Positions 10,985 through 23,600 of a stretch of 64,000 nt of DNA are shown here, in pieces. Origin of the DNA: Clytia hemisphaerica (lineage: Eukaryota; Cnidaria; Hydrozoa; Leptothecata; Clytiidae); assembly GCA_902728285.1 (NCBI GenBank), contig CACVBU010000720.1:483844-547843 (forward strand), in the 5' to 3' direction. The first letter of the stretch is position 1. Each line of letters starts with the position of its first letter. The position numbers and the translations under genes were made by a program. The notes beneath the pieces are model-generated. The model was not told the origin of the DNA. It searched no databases and saw nothing but the letters and a program-made list of their open reading frames with translations.

Positions 10985-11512
10985 ACTTTAGAAATGTTCT
11001 AATTTCGGTTTTTATAACGTAACCACAAAAATGATTTGAGCTTTTAACTTTTCGAGTTATTTGGTGTTTTTTAATTGGATATTTTTTCGTGCCTTTGACT
11101 TTTAGAGTTATTTGTTGATATATTTAAAGATAATATTTGGGCGTAAAAGGAAGCGACAGAAAGGGTGGCAGAGATATAGATAGATAAAAGCAACTAAGAA
11201 AGCTAAACAGATAATTATAAGGAAAAGGTCTTTCCTAGAAAATTGGATCTGTTTCCCCATTTTTCAAAAAAGCTCTCTCCTGGAAAAGGGAAACAGATAT
11301 TTCGGGGGAAATGGGCTCGTTGGCTGCTTCTAAAGGCACGAAAAAAAGCCGAGTTAAAAAACACCAAATAACTCGAAAAGCTAAAACCTCGAAAAAAGTT
11401 ATCATATTTGTGATGACGTCATAATGACGTCACAAAACTGAAATTAGAACGTCATATGCAACATATCTTGGACAAATAACTCGGGAAAAAATAACTTGGG
11501 AATTCCAGGCCC
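10985..11512. repeat. Inverted-repeat element with CGAGTTATTTGGTGTTTTTT arms
   Basis: The left block at about 11040-11100 (TTCGAGTTATTTGGTGTTTT, then TTTCGTGCCTTT) is the reverse complement of the block at about 11330-11395 (AAAGGCACGAAAAAA and AACACCAAATAACTCGAAAA). The right end, at about 11495-11512, finishes TTGGGAATTCCAGGCCCT. That is the same terminus as the element at 32692-32942, and both contain TGACGTCA-type palindromes. It is a non-coding MITE; the left end is approximate. Confidence 0.65.
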
Positions 11513-13434
11513 TGAAGTAAATAAAATGAAAAACACTCCCTTTATGTGAGTTTTTTATTTTAATAATGAGCTATACCATTTTCTCGATTCGAATTTGATT
11601 CTCGACTTCGAAAGTGAGACCCTGGGACTAATCGTTGGGGTTGCATATGAAATATTTCCATTCAAAAGAAGAAGAATTTCTTACCTTAAACAGTGCTGTT
11701 CCTTTTTCTTTCTTTATTCTTGCATCTTCTATTCTTTTCTCGGTTGTTCTCAGCCATGGATCAATAACGACTTCTTCCTTTGTTTCATCCTCCATTTTTT
11801 TTTTTATTATTTCTAAATTATTTTCGACAAAAAATTGAAGTCCTAAAATTTACCCAAACAGTATTCAAAAGAAAATACATTTGATTTTTGCAACACGAAT
11901 CTTTGAATCTTTCTCTATGTTAGTTTCTATTTCAAGATGACATACTTTTGTTAGAACCGCAAAAGACATCTGTAGGCCAAATCAAAAAATAAAACTAATT
12001 AAAAAACTCGAATTCTTTGCATGGAAATTTAACCTTTAAAATGCATCAGAATAATAGAGCTTGCAAAAAATAAATGAGAAGTAAATTCAGAGGGAGGTTC
12101 TGGATATATCTCATTATGGGCAGAAAGCTTTTATTCCAGTCCTCACAAATCAGTTCTTGAAACCATTTTTGCATAAGACCCACAAAAGGTTAGACCACGC
12201 ACCATGAATGGGCTTTTCCAGAAAAAAAATTGAATACAGTCGAATGACAATCCAACCAATCAAACATTACCCAGAACTTTGATATTTGATTGTGTTCAAC
12301 AACTGAATATCAATTGTTCAATCGCACTCGATTTGGCAGTCTGGACTTAAACTCCTATATCAGGATTAGAAACTAGGCTAGTTTTACCTCTTTTACATAG
12401 GGTCCTCCAGGGTTCAGCTACCCCAAAAGATTTAGGTACCCCCAATCATTTTGGTACCCCCAAATTTTTAGAATTCTAAAGTAGCCCCCCAACTTTGAGT
12501 CACCCCCTTCTTTATTGTTAAAAATGCAATAAAGGATTTTCTGCTCTTTTGTCATTCCTGGGAAAATACTTCCATGGTGGCCAGCACTTATTTTTCAACA
12601 AATTTAAGGGTTTCGAGGGTCATTTTTGACTAATTTCCAGGGTTTCAAGGGTTATTTACCACAAATTTTCAAGGGTTTCTAGGGTTTTCAGTTGATCTTT
12701 GCTAGTTTTCAAGGAATTCAAGGAAATCTGTCAACAATAGGAGAAAGGTTAAATCCTCAACTCCTTTAAAATGCAAAAAATACCCTAAGACGTTTTCTTT
12801 ATTAACAAAATCATAAAGACCTTGAAATCTTTCAAACAAATCAGTCTTTCCATTCCCCTTGATTTTGAACAGAACCTCAATAACATTCTTCAACAGATAC
12901 TTTCTTTATAGTTGTGGTGATCTCATATAATTCCAGTTGCACTTAACGGGTTACAGGGTAAAGAATGGGTAAGAATGAGCATGAAGTATCCCCTTGAATC
13001 TCAGGGGTTCCAAAAGTATGTTTTCTCATTTAATTCACTGATGTTTGTACCCCACACAGTGGGAAAACTTTTGTATTTCTGAAAGTTAAAATGGCTGAAA
13101 GTGGCCTCAAAATTTGGAATTTCAAGGGTCCCCAAAATAATATTGATTTTTCAAGGATTTCGAGGGCAGGAAAAAAATAAAGGGTGTTTCAAAGTTTTCA
13201 AGGAATTCAAGGGTCTTAGGCCACAATGACTTCATACAAAAACAGCAGCCCCCACCCCCACTAGTGAAAATGCAGGTACCCCCAAACATATCAAGTACCC
13301 CTTAAATTTAAGAATACTTCCAGGTACCTGGCTTTTTTAACACTTTTTTTTAGGTACCCCCTAAATTTCTGGAGGGGGTAGACGCCTATATTATAATGTA
13401 CGGATAATAGGTACTAGGACCTTTTAGTACAAAA
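11513..13434. other. Repeat-rich intergenic region
   Basis: No gene is supported. 12240-12380 carries a block (ATTACCCAGAACTTTGAT, then GATTGTGTTC and TCCTATATCAGGATTAG) related to repeats at 15838-15935 and 19690-20135. Between about 12400 and 13380, runs of GGTACCCCC and AGGGTTTC/CAAGGGTTT recur near both edges and suggest an old element of about 1 kb, but its ends could not be fixed. Confidence 0.4.
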
Positions 13435-13438
13435 TATA

Positions 13439-13456
13439 TAGATAGATAGATAGATA
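13439..13456. repeat. ATAG microsatellite
   Basis: A short perfect run of the tetranucleotide ATAG/GATA, about four and a half units. Confidence 0.8.
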
Positions 13457-13539
13457 TCTTTCCCTTTGCAAAATACGATGCTGACAAGTTGACACAACAC
13501 AATAATAAGTAATCCCTGAGAGAGGTTTGTATCAAGATC

Positions 13540-13870
13540 TGCAACAAAAACGAAAGTGGTCTCTTTTCATTTTGAAGAATTGGTGCAAAAAAGTGAAACA
13601 TGGAAAAGTTTCATTTTTTATTGGTTCAATCGAAATAGGGGATTTGGAAAAATTTCTATGTTTGGTTTTTTGCACAAACCCCTGTAACTATGGGCGAGCA
13701 CCCCGGTTGCTAAGATGTTGGCTTGAAATCAAAAGGGAAACCGTCAACTGCTCTAATTTGGGACAATTGGTCGAAACATGGGATTGTTGATATCTGGCCT
13801 GTATTTTACTTACTGTTAGGCGAGGGGAATCAAAATGTACGGGTTTACCGTCGACTGCCTGCATGCCCTC
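13540..13870. repeat. Dispersed repeat with inverted partners at 15785-15840 and 20195-20275
   Basis: 13545-13625 (TTCATTTTGAAGAATTGGTG, then AGTGAAACATGGAAAAGT) is the near reverse complement of 20195-20275. 13735-13795 (CCGTCAACTGCTC, then AAACATGGGA) is the near reverse complement of 15785-15840. These are pieces of one repeat family copied around the hAT-like element; no coding role is seen. Confidence 0.55.
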
Positions 13871-14063
13871 GAGCTGCCGCTCAAAAAAGTTTATTATCTT
13901 AATAAAATTTCATTATTTCGTTTTTTTTCCAGAAATATTTCCAGTTCCAGTATCTGCAATCACCTTTCACATTCACAACCTTCTTTAAAGTCACTTTTTG
14001 TTTTCGATTGACGATGATTCACGAAATAACCGAGTAAAGGTCAGTCTCCAGAAGGGAGCGGGC

Positions 14064-15104
14064 CAGGGGGGGGGGTCAACATTTATAATACCAACCCATA
14101 GCCCAAAAACCTGACTTTTGACCTTTTGAGCTAAGTTAACACCACCACCCCAAAATTGGTATCGATACCAACTTGAAAATCATAATTTTCAGAAAAAGGG
14201 GGGACCCACCCCCTTATTTTGGTATCGATACCAACTTGAAAATCATAATTTTCAGAAAAAAGGGGAACCCACCCCCTTAATTTGGTATCGATACCAACAT
14301 GACTTTTTGAATTTGACAAAATATCATGGGACCCACCCCCTAATTTAGTACCAATACCAATCTGACAAATTTGAGTTTAAAGCTGTTTAAAGGGAACCCA
14401 CCCCCTCCCACACAAACAGGGTACTAAGAGAAACTTCAAAAAAACTCATTTTTGAAATACTCTTTCTTCAACACAACACAAAAAATGTCATATGCTAAAA
14501 TAGAAAATGACTGAAAACTGACAATATAATAAAAACAAACCCAATGAAGCTAGCAAAATCAATCTGAATCAATATTATCTGAATATAATTGATGTGCAAA
14601 AACTAGTAGAAGCTATTATTAGTACATAATTTTAGAACAGAATAGATTCACTCATTACCAAATGCTATCACAGAAAAAATGCTTTTGCTTCAGGCTTGAT
14701 CAAAAATAAAACTTGAAAATATCGAAAAAGTCCAAAATAAACAAACTTAAAGTCATTTAAACTTATTACTCATTTACAGTCATTATACTCAAAAGCTAAA
14801 ACAAATCCAATTGAAACCTGTTTAGACTGATATGTACCCCGGTGTATTTTCTAGCTATAAGGGCAAAAATTAGGAAAGTTTTGCTGTCATTTTGATATGG
14901 ATACCAACTTTCTGAATAATATTATTTAAAAAAGGGGTACCCACCCCCTATTTTGGTATCAATACCAACTGAGGATAACTCTTTTTTCTAAAAAAAGGGG
15001 GACCCACCCCCATCAATACCAACTTGACTTTTCAGACTTTTAAAGGAAAAAAAGACACCACCACCCGGCTATGGGTCTGGTATCTGGATGTTGACCCCCC
15101 CCTG
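14064..15104. mobile_element. hAT-like non-autonomous transposon with internal TTGGTATCGATACCAA repeats
   Basis: The ends are CAGGGGGG...TCAAC at 14064 and GTTGACCCCCCCCTG ending at 15104, the CAGGG...CCCTG signature common in hAT elements. The flanks share AGCGGGC (14057-14063 and 15105-15111), a 7-bp match where hAT normally gives 8. Inside each end the sequence ACACCACCACCC and its complement continue the inverted repeat. Toward both sides, units of the form ACCCACCCCC followed by a TTGGTATCGATACCAA-type palindrome and AACTTGAAAATC recur, roughly five on the left (14150-14370) and three on the right (14900-15030). The middle, about 14430-14870, is AT-rich and non-coding. Confidence 0.75.
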
Positions 15105-15111
15105 AGCGGGC

Positions 15112-15837
15112 GCATTCCCATGTGAACAGAACAAAGTAGCCCAACTTTCTACTTTCCGGCGAACTAATTGTTGCGCCATGACATAATTTTTTTCTGAAGA
15201 CCAATCAAAAAGCCAATCGTCAACTTTTTTGCACCCTCTTGGCCTGCTGATTGATTTTGAAGTTGTTCCATTGCAGTCGTTCCACAATAACTCACATTGG
15301 CATTCTGATTGGTCGGAGAAAACGAAAGTGGTTTTCCTTTGTGAATCGTGCATTTTTATTGGGTGAGATAAACTCGGTTCTAGTTTCCGGCATGCTTTCA
15401 ATTCTAAATTAAAGATGGTGGCGCATGAGGAAACATGACTTTGACAAAGTTTTAATGTCACGATAACTTTCACTGATAGCACACCCTTTTTTTAACTTTT
15501 TTGTTTTCATTCAAAATGACCGGACGCCGATTGGAAAATTAGAGAACGTCTGCCTGCCTATCGCCTGATGGGATTAACAAATAACTAGTGTGTAACTTGC
15601 CGCGCGAGTGACGCCAAACGCTCCATCGTTTTGCCACTAATATGGTCTTCTTCGTTCCAGACATTTGCGTGTGTTCCACTACAAATTTTTTTCATATTTA
15701 ATTTTGATTTAAAGCCTACTTGGTGCAAAAGAGAAATCGTGTATTTTTTAATATGCCATTCATCAACTCAAATCAAATGGTGGGCGAATTGCAGTCCCAT
15801 GTTTTGTCAGATAGTCCCAAGTTTGAGCAGTTGACGG
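15112..15837. other. Intergenic, no gene supported
   Basis: Open frames exist on both strands but lack recognisable domains and overlap dispersed repeat fragments (15785-15840 partners 13735-13795). It contains a CGAAAACGAAAGTGG-like stretch but nothing that can be assigned. Confidence 0.35.
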
Positions 15838-15935
15838 AACCACTGAAAACGAAAGTAAAATTGACCTGCACTCCAAATCCCATAATCTTGATATAGGAGT
15901 TTTAGTCTATACTCTGTCTGGTTCAATTGCTTCGA
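15838..15935. repeat. Dispersed repeat, inverted copy of 20040-20135
   Basis: Shared words in inverted orientation include CCACTGAAAACG, TAATCTTGATATA and GTTTTAGTCTATACT, about 95 bp with scattered differences. A shorter relative sits at about 12330-12380. The element's full length is not defined. Confidence 0.6.
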
Positions 15936-16433
15936 TCGTTGATTCCTCTAGAATGAGAGATCATCTGGAGAGATAGAAACCATTAATAATCAAAAAGACT
16001 TTCATGCCTGCTTTCATATCACCATGAAACAGTTTACTACCTGCACAACTTGAAATAATGGATAATTGTGCTCATTTTTATTTAAGAGAAAGAAAAAAGC
16101 TAAGCCTATACTTCTGCAATGGGCCATTCCAGAATTTGTCTGTAACAGGGGGGTGGACGACACAGGATTTCCGAGGGCAAAAGTTTTCACCCAAAATTTA
16201 AAATTTCCAAGGCGAGAGAAGAAAATGTATGAATATCCGTAGCTGGGGGACCCGTCTACTCTGTTTGTGTGGTTTGGAAGTATAACATTTAGTTGAAACG
16301 AATAATAATATAGAAACAACAGAGTAGCCGGGTATTTTTGTAGATGCCAAATCTGGTCACAGGATTCTATTGGCTGTTAAACAATTGTTGAAATCACGTT
16401 ATAGTATTGTTTTGATTGGAAGTACGCAAACCT
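15936..16433. other. Intergenic, nothing recognised
   Basis: No repeat pair, coding exon or RNA gene could be supported here. Confidence 0.3.
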
Positions 16434-16435
16434 TA

Positions 16436-16895
16436 CCGTGAGTGGTCCTAAATCCGACAGCCCTGCCTAACTCCGACCCCCCAAATAACTGCTATGAAAA
16501 AAAATTCTATGGTTACAAAGATTCCCTCTCCAAGTTGAACAATAAACTATATTGCAAGAACTCATGAAACAAAACATCTAACAAGATGACTAAAATGTCA
16601 AGATGTCAATTAATGTGATAAAAAAAGTGTGAGTTGTAATAATAATTACCTCTATTTGTTCTGAATCCGTTGCTCGTGTTTAAAACATTAACAATTTTGT
16701 AATAAAAAATTATGTTTTGTATAAGAAGCAATTAATGTTTTGATTCAATTAGTTCAATGTATCAAATTTTTCAGGTTAATTGATACTTTGGTATCTTCGT
16801 GCGTCACAGCGAAAGGTTTGTTTTTATTTTAGTTTGTATCTTTGAAAGACCCCATTGGATTTAGGCAGGGCTGTCGGATTTAGGATCACTCACGG
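16436..16895. mobile_element. TA-flanked MITE (Tc1/mariner-like target), 460 bp
   Basis: Terminal repeats of about 35 bp start CCGTGAGTGGTCCTAAATCC and end with GGATTTAGGATCACTCACGG. Both ends abut TA (16434-16435 and 16896-16897), as expected for a TA target-site duplication. Inside, both arms carry the phrase CGACAGCCCTGCCTAA or its complement. Non-coding. Confidence 0.75.
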
Positions 16896-16911
16896 TATTG
16901 GCTAACCCCAG

Positions 16912-17125
16912 GCGTAGTTAATCGATATAATCGATAATCTCTTGAGTAATCGATAAATAATCGATAAGTAATCGATGGATTAGATATCGATTAACCGATA
17001 GAATTGATAGGTAATAGATACTCAAGATTTTTTCAAAGCTCGATTATTTATCGATCAATTTTGTCATCGATTGTTTATCGATTATAGATCAATTATACTT
17101 CGATTAAATTAAGTATCGAATTAAA
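16912..17125. repeat. ATCGAT-rich tract
   Basis: About 210 bp in which ATCGAT/TATCGATTA words occur every 8-20 bases (TAATCGATAATC, TAATCGATAAATAATCGATA, TTTATCGATTATAG). The first half reads mostly TAATCGATA and the second mostly its complement, so the tract is roughly self-complementary about its centre near 17010. It could be a decayed foldback element or a simple-sequence expansion. Confidence 0.7.
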
Positions 17126-17680
17126 ATCGCCCAATGATAATGATAATGATGTTGTGGAGGCCAAAATAGAACAAAAAATTAAATAAATGACAAAAAACAT
17201 GGGATTGAAACTCTAGTTCTCAGAACCATCTAGCCTTGTTAGTATACCTCAAGTTCATTCTATGTTATAAAAAGTACAATTCATTTTACCTTCCCCCTTG
17301 GTAGTTTTGGTACAGTCAGACTATCGCCATTGTATCGCCACCCAGCATCCTGCCATCTCCACCACAGACTTCAAACGTTTTCACAAAACGAAAGTACGCA
17401 TGTGGATTTCGTAACTCTTGCCGCCATTTACCGGTAGTACGTCATTGTCTCGATTTACCAAATTCTTTTACCATATGAAAAGCTGGTGAACTATATAAGT
17501 AGGCGAGATTAAAAACAATTAGGTCATCGATTTCGATTTCACCGGACTTTGAAATTTCAAAACAAATTTTTTTAAAGAAGAAAGAGCCAACACATCACCA
17601 TCAGACCATCACCATCACTCAGTTTATTGACTGACTTTGGACTTTTTATACCGTAACATACTCATCTGTTGTGTTTCTAG
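17126..17680. other. Upstream flank and probable 5' region of ArfGAP1
   Basis: No protein exon. A TATATAAG word at about 17495 and the short (ACCATC)-rich stretch at 17598-17620 precede a strong acceptor (GTGTTTCTAG at 17671-17680), so a non-coding first exon probably lies here and is spliced to the ATG exon. Its donor was not identified. Confidence 0.4.
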
Positions 17681-17693
17681 ATACAAATTTATC

Positions 17694-20600
17694 ATGGCAA
17701 GCCCAAGGACGAGAAGAGTATTGCGAGAATTAAAGTTCAAAGATGGAAATAATGTAAGAAATATCTCTACAGACAGACAGTCTGGGAAATCCTCTCAATT
17801 GCACGCTTATGTTCCGCCGAGGCTGTAAGCGCGCAATTGCACGGTTATCAAAATGGCAGAATTTTTAGTGTGTAATTACACGCTTATCAAAATTGTTCTG
17901 AAACGGGCGGTAAGCGTTAAGCAAGATTGACGGGTGACGGCTTTTGCGGTAAGCGTGTAATTGCACGCTTTAAAATTTCCTATATTTTTGACACTTAATT
18001 CCTTCCGAAAGCTCTGTTGAATTTCAAAAGCCTAGGGCAGTTTTACTCAAAATTTATCGTAGAAGAAGATTCCGTAAAAATGGATTGCCCGTTAAACCAT
18101 GCCTTCGCCCCCGAATTAGAGAATTCTGATGATGAACCCCTTGAAATCCCTAAGCAATTTCAACCGGGGCAGGTGGGCGTAAATTATAACCATGCAATTA
18201 CGCGCTTACGCCCTCGGAACATAAGCGTGCAATTAAGAGGATTTCCCAGACTGACAGATCTATTTTTATCATTTTTAAAAGTATTTACATTTTCAACCCT
18301 TCCAGTACTGTCCAGTAGTGCCACAAGTGCCAAGAAGCGCTCGCCAGGGGTATATCTCAATCATTCTATAAAGTGGGGGTGTCCTTAGAAGGCCTGGAGA
18401 TGATCTCGTTAAATTGGGAGAAAAACAACACCTTTTTATTACCCAGCCAGTTAGTCTGTGTATCAAAGTGTATCAGCGTATCAAAGATTCTTGCTGCAAA
18501 AGTGCTACCGTGAAGTCCGGTAACTTGCATCAGTGGAGGCAAACATGCATAGCCATCAAATGACTGACCAATCAAAGGAGAAAAATTTCAAAACAAATGA
18601 ACTACACAGCTCCGCTCTTGCAGCTCAATACCATTTTTGTTTTGATTTAAGTTTCTATATTTAATGACCAGACATTCATTTGAGGGCTATGCATGTTTGC
18701 CTCCACTGATGCAAGTTACCCGACTTCACTGTATATTGGTACTTGACTTGCAGGCAAAAAAACACCCAAGATTTACCAACCTAAACCGCCTGCGATTAAA
18801 ACACTGCAGGAGAACCACTCCAATTCACCCCTCTAAATTAACGCCCTTAACACATCCCAATAACACCATTGAAACAGTCTAAACTCACCCCAATAACACC
18901 GCAGAGATGGCCTTTGCTACGACCAACTCAAAACGCAACCCATTCAAAAGATTTCTGCAAGCCAAACAAACCAATCACAAGCTTCTTATTAACAATACCC
19001 ATTATTAAAATAACCAATCAAAAATCATGACACAAAAAGATTAAAATTAACCGTTGTGCAAGGTTGTGCCAAAGGAGATGGACTTTGATCTGAGTGACAA
19101 AATCTTAAACGGTGAAATTTGGTAATTTTTTAGCCCTTACACCCCCCAGTCCAGTCCAGGAAAAATGAGTTATGCACCAATGATATCTTAATCGATCCTC
19201 TGCAAAATGACTGAAGCATTGTAACATATTTGTATTCCCATGGTTCTTCAGTACTCATTTATTTTCCAATACCCTACAGCCCTCTTGTTAAAGGATATTT
19301 TCACCAGTCACTAGGTTATCTAAACGCAAAAAATCTACAAAGAAGACCTTCTCATTTGTAGATGAATATCATGAGATTGCTTCTTGGATGAGCTGAAAAA
19401 CCAGCTCAAACCTTTTGAAAAAAGATTGTTTATGTTTTGCCTTTGCAACCGCGTAGGGGTTTGGAAACCAAATGAGTGACATAAAATGCAACAGGTCTAT
19501 GAAATTAACATTTTCAAAAACTATGAGAAGTTACCTAAAATTTGAGCCAAGTCAACCTTGAAAACTAATTTGAAGATCAACTTCCCAAGAAAATGATCTA
19601 TGGAGGAGGCGAAACCCAGCCGGATACTGCCGGATAGGCTATTTCTTGGAAATTTTGCCTGACTTCAAACACACCTGACTTCAAACACATTCGATTGTCG
19701 AACGCAATCGAATCTCAATCAAATATTACCGCAATTTTCAGATTCGATTGATGTTCAATTGCGTTCGGTTGCGTTCGATTGTCGATTCATTGACCCCCGG
19801 ATTGTTCATCGCATAATTTCTACGGGAAATCGAAAGTAATTTCATTCGGCTTGTGATGTTTGAGAGCTTGGATGTTGGGAAGCTGAAAGAATAAAGCCAG
19901 ACGATCTCAATTGAACAGAATCGACGATCGAACCAGTCGAACCAATCGAATATTACCCAGAATTTTGACGTTCGATTGAAATTTGATTGCGTTAGATGAC
20001 TGCTATTGTTTTTTCTGAAAGCTTGATTTCCTAGTGTGACTAACTGCCAGACAGTATAGACTAAAACTTGTATATCAAGATTACAGGGTTTCAACTGCAG
20101 GCAACTTTTACTTACGTTTTCAGTGGTTTCAAGGAAAAATCTTATCAACAAAGTGCTCACCCATAGTTACGGTTGTCTACAATTTTGATTTCAAAAAGTT
20201 CAGTAATAAAAAATGAAACTTTTCCATGTTTCACTTTTTGCACCAGTTCTTCAAAATGAAAATATTTAAGACTTAAATTTTTTATGGCACTTGTTGACAA
20301 TCTAACTCTTGCATCAAATTTCCGCTTACTTTGATGAATTGAAAATGAAAAATAGTCTACATCTTAGGATGATCACAGATTGAAACAAATAAAAGAGGTC
20401 ACATAAAGAGTGAGATTTTACAGCTGCCTCTCAGGTAAGGCACTGAGAGGCCACAGGGGCTGAAAAGTAGGGCCATGTGAAATGCGGCAATCTTATTGGT
20501 GGAAATTCAATAAACAGTCTGCAAGGAGCGCTACAAGTAATAAATAAGTTTTTCTTAAGTTTAGTTCTCAAACAATTAGCGGGAATTTGAGGTGAGTGCT

Positions 20601-23600
20601 AGATTTTCAAAGAATCCTTTCTTAATTAGATTTCCAAGGTAAAATACATCGTTAAATGGCTATATTTGACATTTTAGGGACTTTCAAATCCATTCTTTGC
20701 TGATTTGGATAAGTTAATTCCACGAATTGGTTACTTTTCCCGCAGTCAGAACTCAAATTCGGAATAATACCATTAGGAAATGCACGTACACTGCTCTTCT
20801 GAGGTATCTATCCCAGCTATGGACAGAACTTTGGGTTCCGTTTGTCGCAACTTTATATGATTTGGCTCAGTCAGCCAACAGCCTCTTTTGTCTTATCAAA
20901 GGGTGTCAGCTATGGATGTAAGATAGCAATGGCAAATTAATAGCATTTCAAGTTTTCATGTAAAACAGATATTCAGAAAAATAACCTAAACCTACATACT
21001 ATGTTCTGTTCAACTTAGGGCTTTACTTTCAAAGATACTCCCTCCCCACAACCTTGTCCCTGTCTATTCCAGGCCTTATTTGAATTACTAACGGATACCA
21101 GAGAATACCCTATGTATGCTGATGCTATTCCCCCCACAATACTTCATAAAAAACCTGATTCTAACTACAAAGTTTTTGTATTCAGATTACTTAATTTGTG
21201 GCATTCAAATGTCTGCTTTTTGCTTCTGTATTATTTGGTGCTATCAGTTAGCATAAAAAACTTGATAATATACAGGGAACGAGGTTGTCCTCCTCATTTC
21301 AATGATATAGCAAATTTGATGTTCAATTCAATTCAATTCGGTCTTTCCGTAAAAAACGATTACATTACCGGTAGGTACAAAGAATAAAAATATATAATAA
21401 AATATCTCCCGACGAAAGGAATTGAGGCATTATCAGCTTTGTCGATAATTATCGAAAAGAAGCAGTAGAAAAAAGTTGTATAACTATCAACGATTTATGA
21501 TAATGTTCCACTCCTTAGTGTTTTTTGCAATTTCTATTGCGTCGTCCCATTCAATATTTAATGTTTTAAGGTCATTTTTGACAACACTGAGCCAAGTTGT
21601 AGTTGGTTTCCCTCGCGGTCTTTGGTACTTAGTGTTGGCATATTCGAGCGCTTTTTTCATAGGTGTTGAACTATTTGCTCGTAATACAGTTCCCAGCCAC
21701 TTCAGTCTTCTACTTTTGATACGTTTGCTCCACTTTACCGCGTTGGTCTTTTGATACACTTCGGCATTCTTCACGATTTCTGGCCAGCTCACATTTAGCA
21801 CGAAAGTTGCAACAATCTTCTTTGGAATGCATCAATGGAATTTTCGGCTTGGCAGGTTGTTAAACTCCACAGCTCGCAGTTATACAGGAATATCGGTTCG
21901 ATGTAGGTCGTGAATGCTGACATTTTTGTTTGTGTAGTCAACTTTTTATGACAGAACAACGTTCGTAATTTGTTGGCAGCTGAAATCGATATTCCTTTTC
22001 TTCTTTTGATGTCTTCTGATGTATCAAGCATACTGCCGAGATATTTGCACTTTTTCCATTCGTTGTTATTTCTTGTGATGGTAAATTGTTCCGTTTTGTC
22101 CTGATTTATTACTAGATCTCGTTTTTCTAGTTCTGTTGGGACGGTCTGCTTAAACTTTTGCAGTGCGCGATAGTCTGAAGTTACTTTCCCGATATCGTCA
22201 GCATACTCCATTTCAATATCGATTTGTTCTTTTTCTGTGACAATGGCGTAATTGTGGTCTGTTAGATGGTCAGCAGGAATGGATGGTACAGTAGGAAGTG
22301 CATCAGGATGGTTGGGTATTTGGTGGTTTTTCATCGGGTGTAGTGCTTTTGCTAGGTAGTACGTAAATTCGTTAGCACTTACACAGTCTCCTTGTGGTGC
22401 TCCGGTGTCAGTTGCGAACTCAGAGCTTAGAGTTTGGTTGCATTTGACGCTGAGCGATACATTAAGGAGGACTGCGATGATGTGGAGTTCGTCTGGTGAG
22501 ATGGTAGATTGCAAGTCATGCAGCAGTTTGTTTCTATTAAGACTGTCGAACGCTTTGCTCATATCAAGAAGTATTAAGTGAACGGCTTCACATTTTGATG
22601 TTATAGTCCGTTCAATTACAAGTTTTGCCGCGAAGACGTGCTCGGTTGTGGATCTGTTCGCTCGGTAGGCTGCTTGAGAGAGTGGTATTTCTGCGTCAAG
22701 TCGGTCTCTGATTCGGTTGATAATGCAAGCTGCAAGGATTTTTCGTAGTGATGAAAGTAGAACGATTGGTCGTAAGTTTGATGGTGGTCCTTTTGCTTTG
22801 TTGGGTTTTAGATATTGAGTCTAACCCGGGGCCGAGAGAGAAAGATAACACCTTATCAATTTCTCATTGGAATCTAAACAGCGTTTGGGTTAATAAATTT
22901 TCAAAGATTGCTCAAATTACTGCCTTTCTGAGTGCTCACAAGTTTGATATCTTCTGCGTTGGTGAGTCGTTTCTCGATTCTTCTATCGAGAGCGATGATT
23001 CGAGGTTGAAGATAGAAAATTATGAGTTGCTCAGATGTGATCACCCATCTAACTCAAAAATAGGTGGTGTTTGTCTTTATTATAGAGAGGGTCTTTCTGT
23101 TGATAGAAGGCCTGAGTTGTCTTCTCTTGACGAGTGCCTTGTTTGTGAAGTTAAATCTGGTTCGAAAAAACTTCTTCTTTGTCTTCTCTACCGAACTCCT
23201 AGTCAAAATGCAGAAGAATTTTCTGCATTTAAACAAAAATTGGAGGAAACTATCAGAAAAATTTATAATGTTTCTCCTACTTTAGCTATTTTTCTCGGTG
23301 ATTTTAACGCAAGAAACTCAGTTTGGTGGACTGGTGATATCACAAATTCTCAAGGAGAGGACATTAGCGAGTTAGCTTCACAATATGGGTTACATCAACT
23401 GATTGATGAGCCGACTCATCTTCGTCCTGGGTGTTCTCCTTCTTGCATTGATCTTATTTTTTCATCTTCGCGGACTCCTATTTTAGACTCCGGGGTTTTA
23501 CCTTCACTTAATCCACGTTGCCACCACCAGATACCCTTCGTAAAACTAAACTTTCAAACTACATTCCCTCCAGCCTATATACGCAAGATTTGGGACTTTT

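Noticed and set aside
14131-14319. Minus-strand frame with repeated VGIDTK-RGWVP units
   Set aside because: A translation of the subterminal repeats of the hAT-like element, not a protein.
15069-15482. 137-codon minus-strand open frame
   Set aside because: It overlaps the transposon end, has no recognisable motif or splice context and reads partly through repeat sequence.
18017-18388. 123-codon plus-strand frame after ArfGAP1 exon 1
   Set aside because: Most of it lies in the MITE at 17778-18253 and it continues into unrelated intron; the true second ArfGAP1 exon is at 27321.
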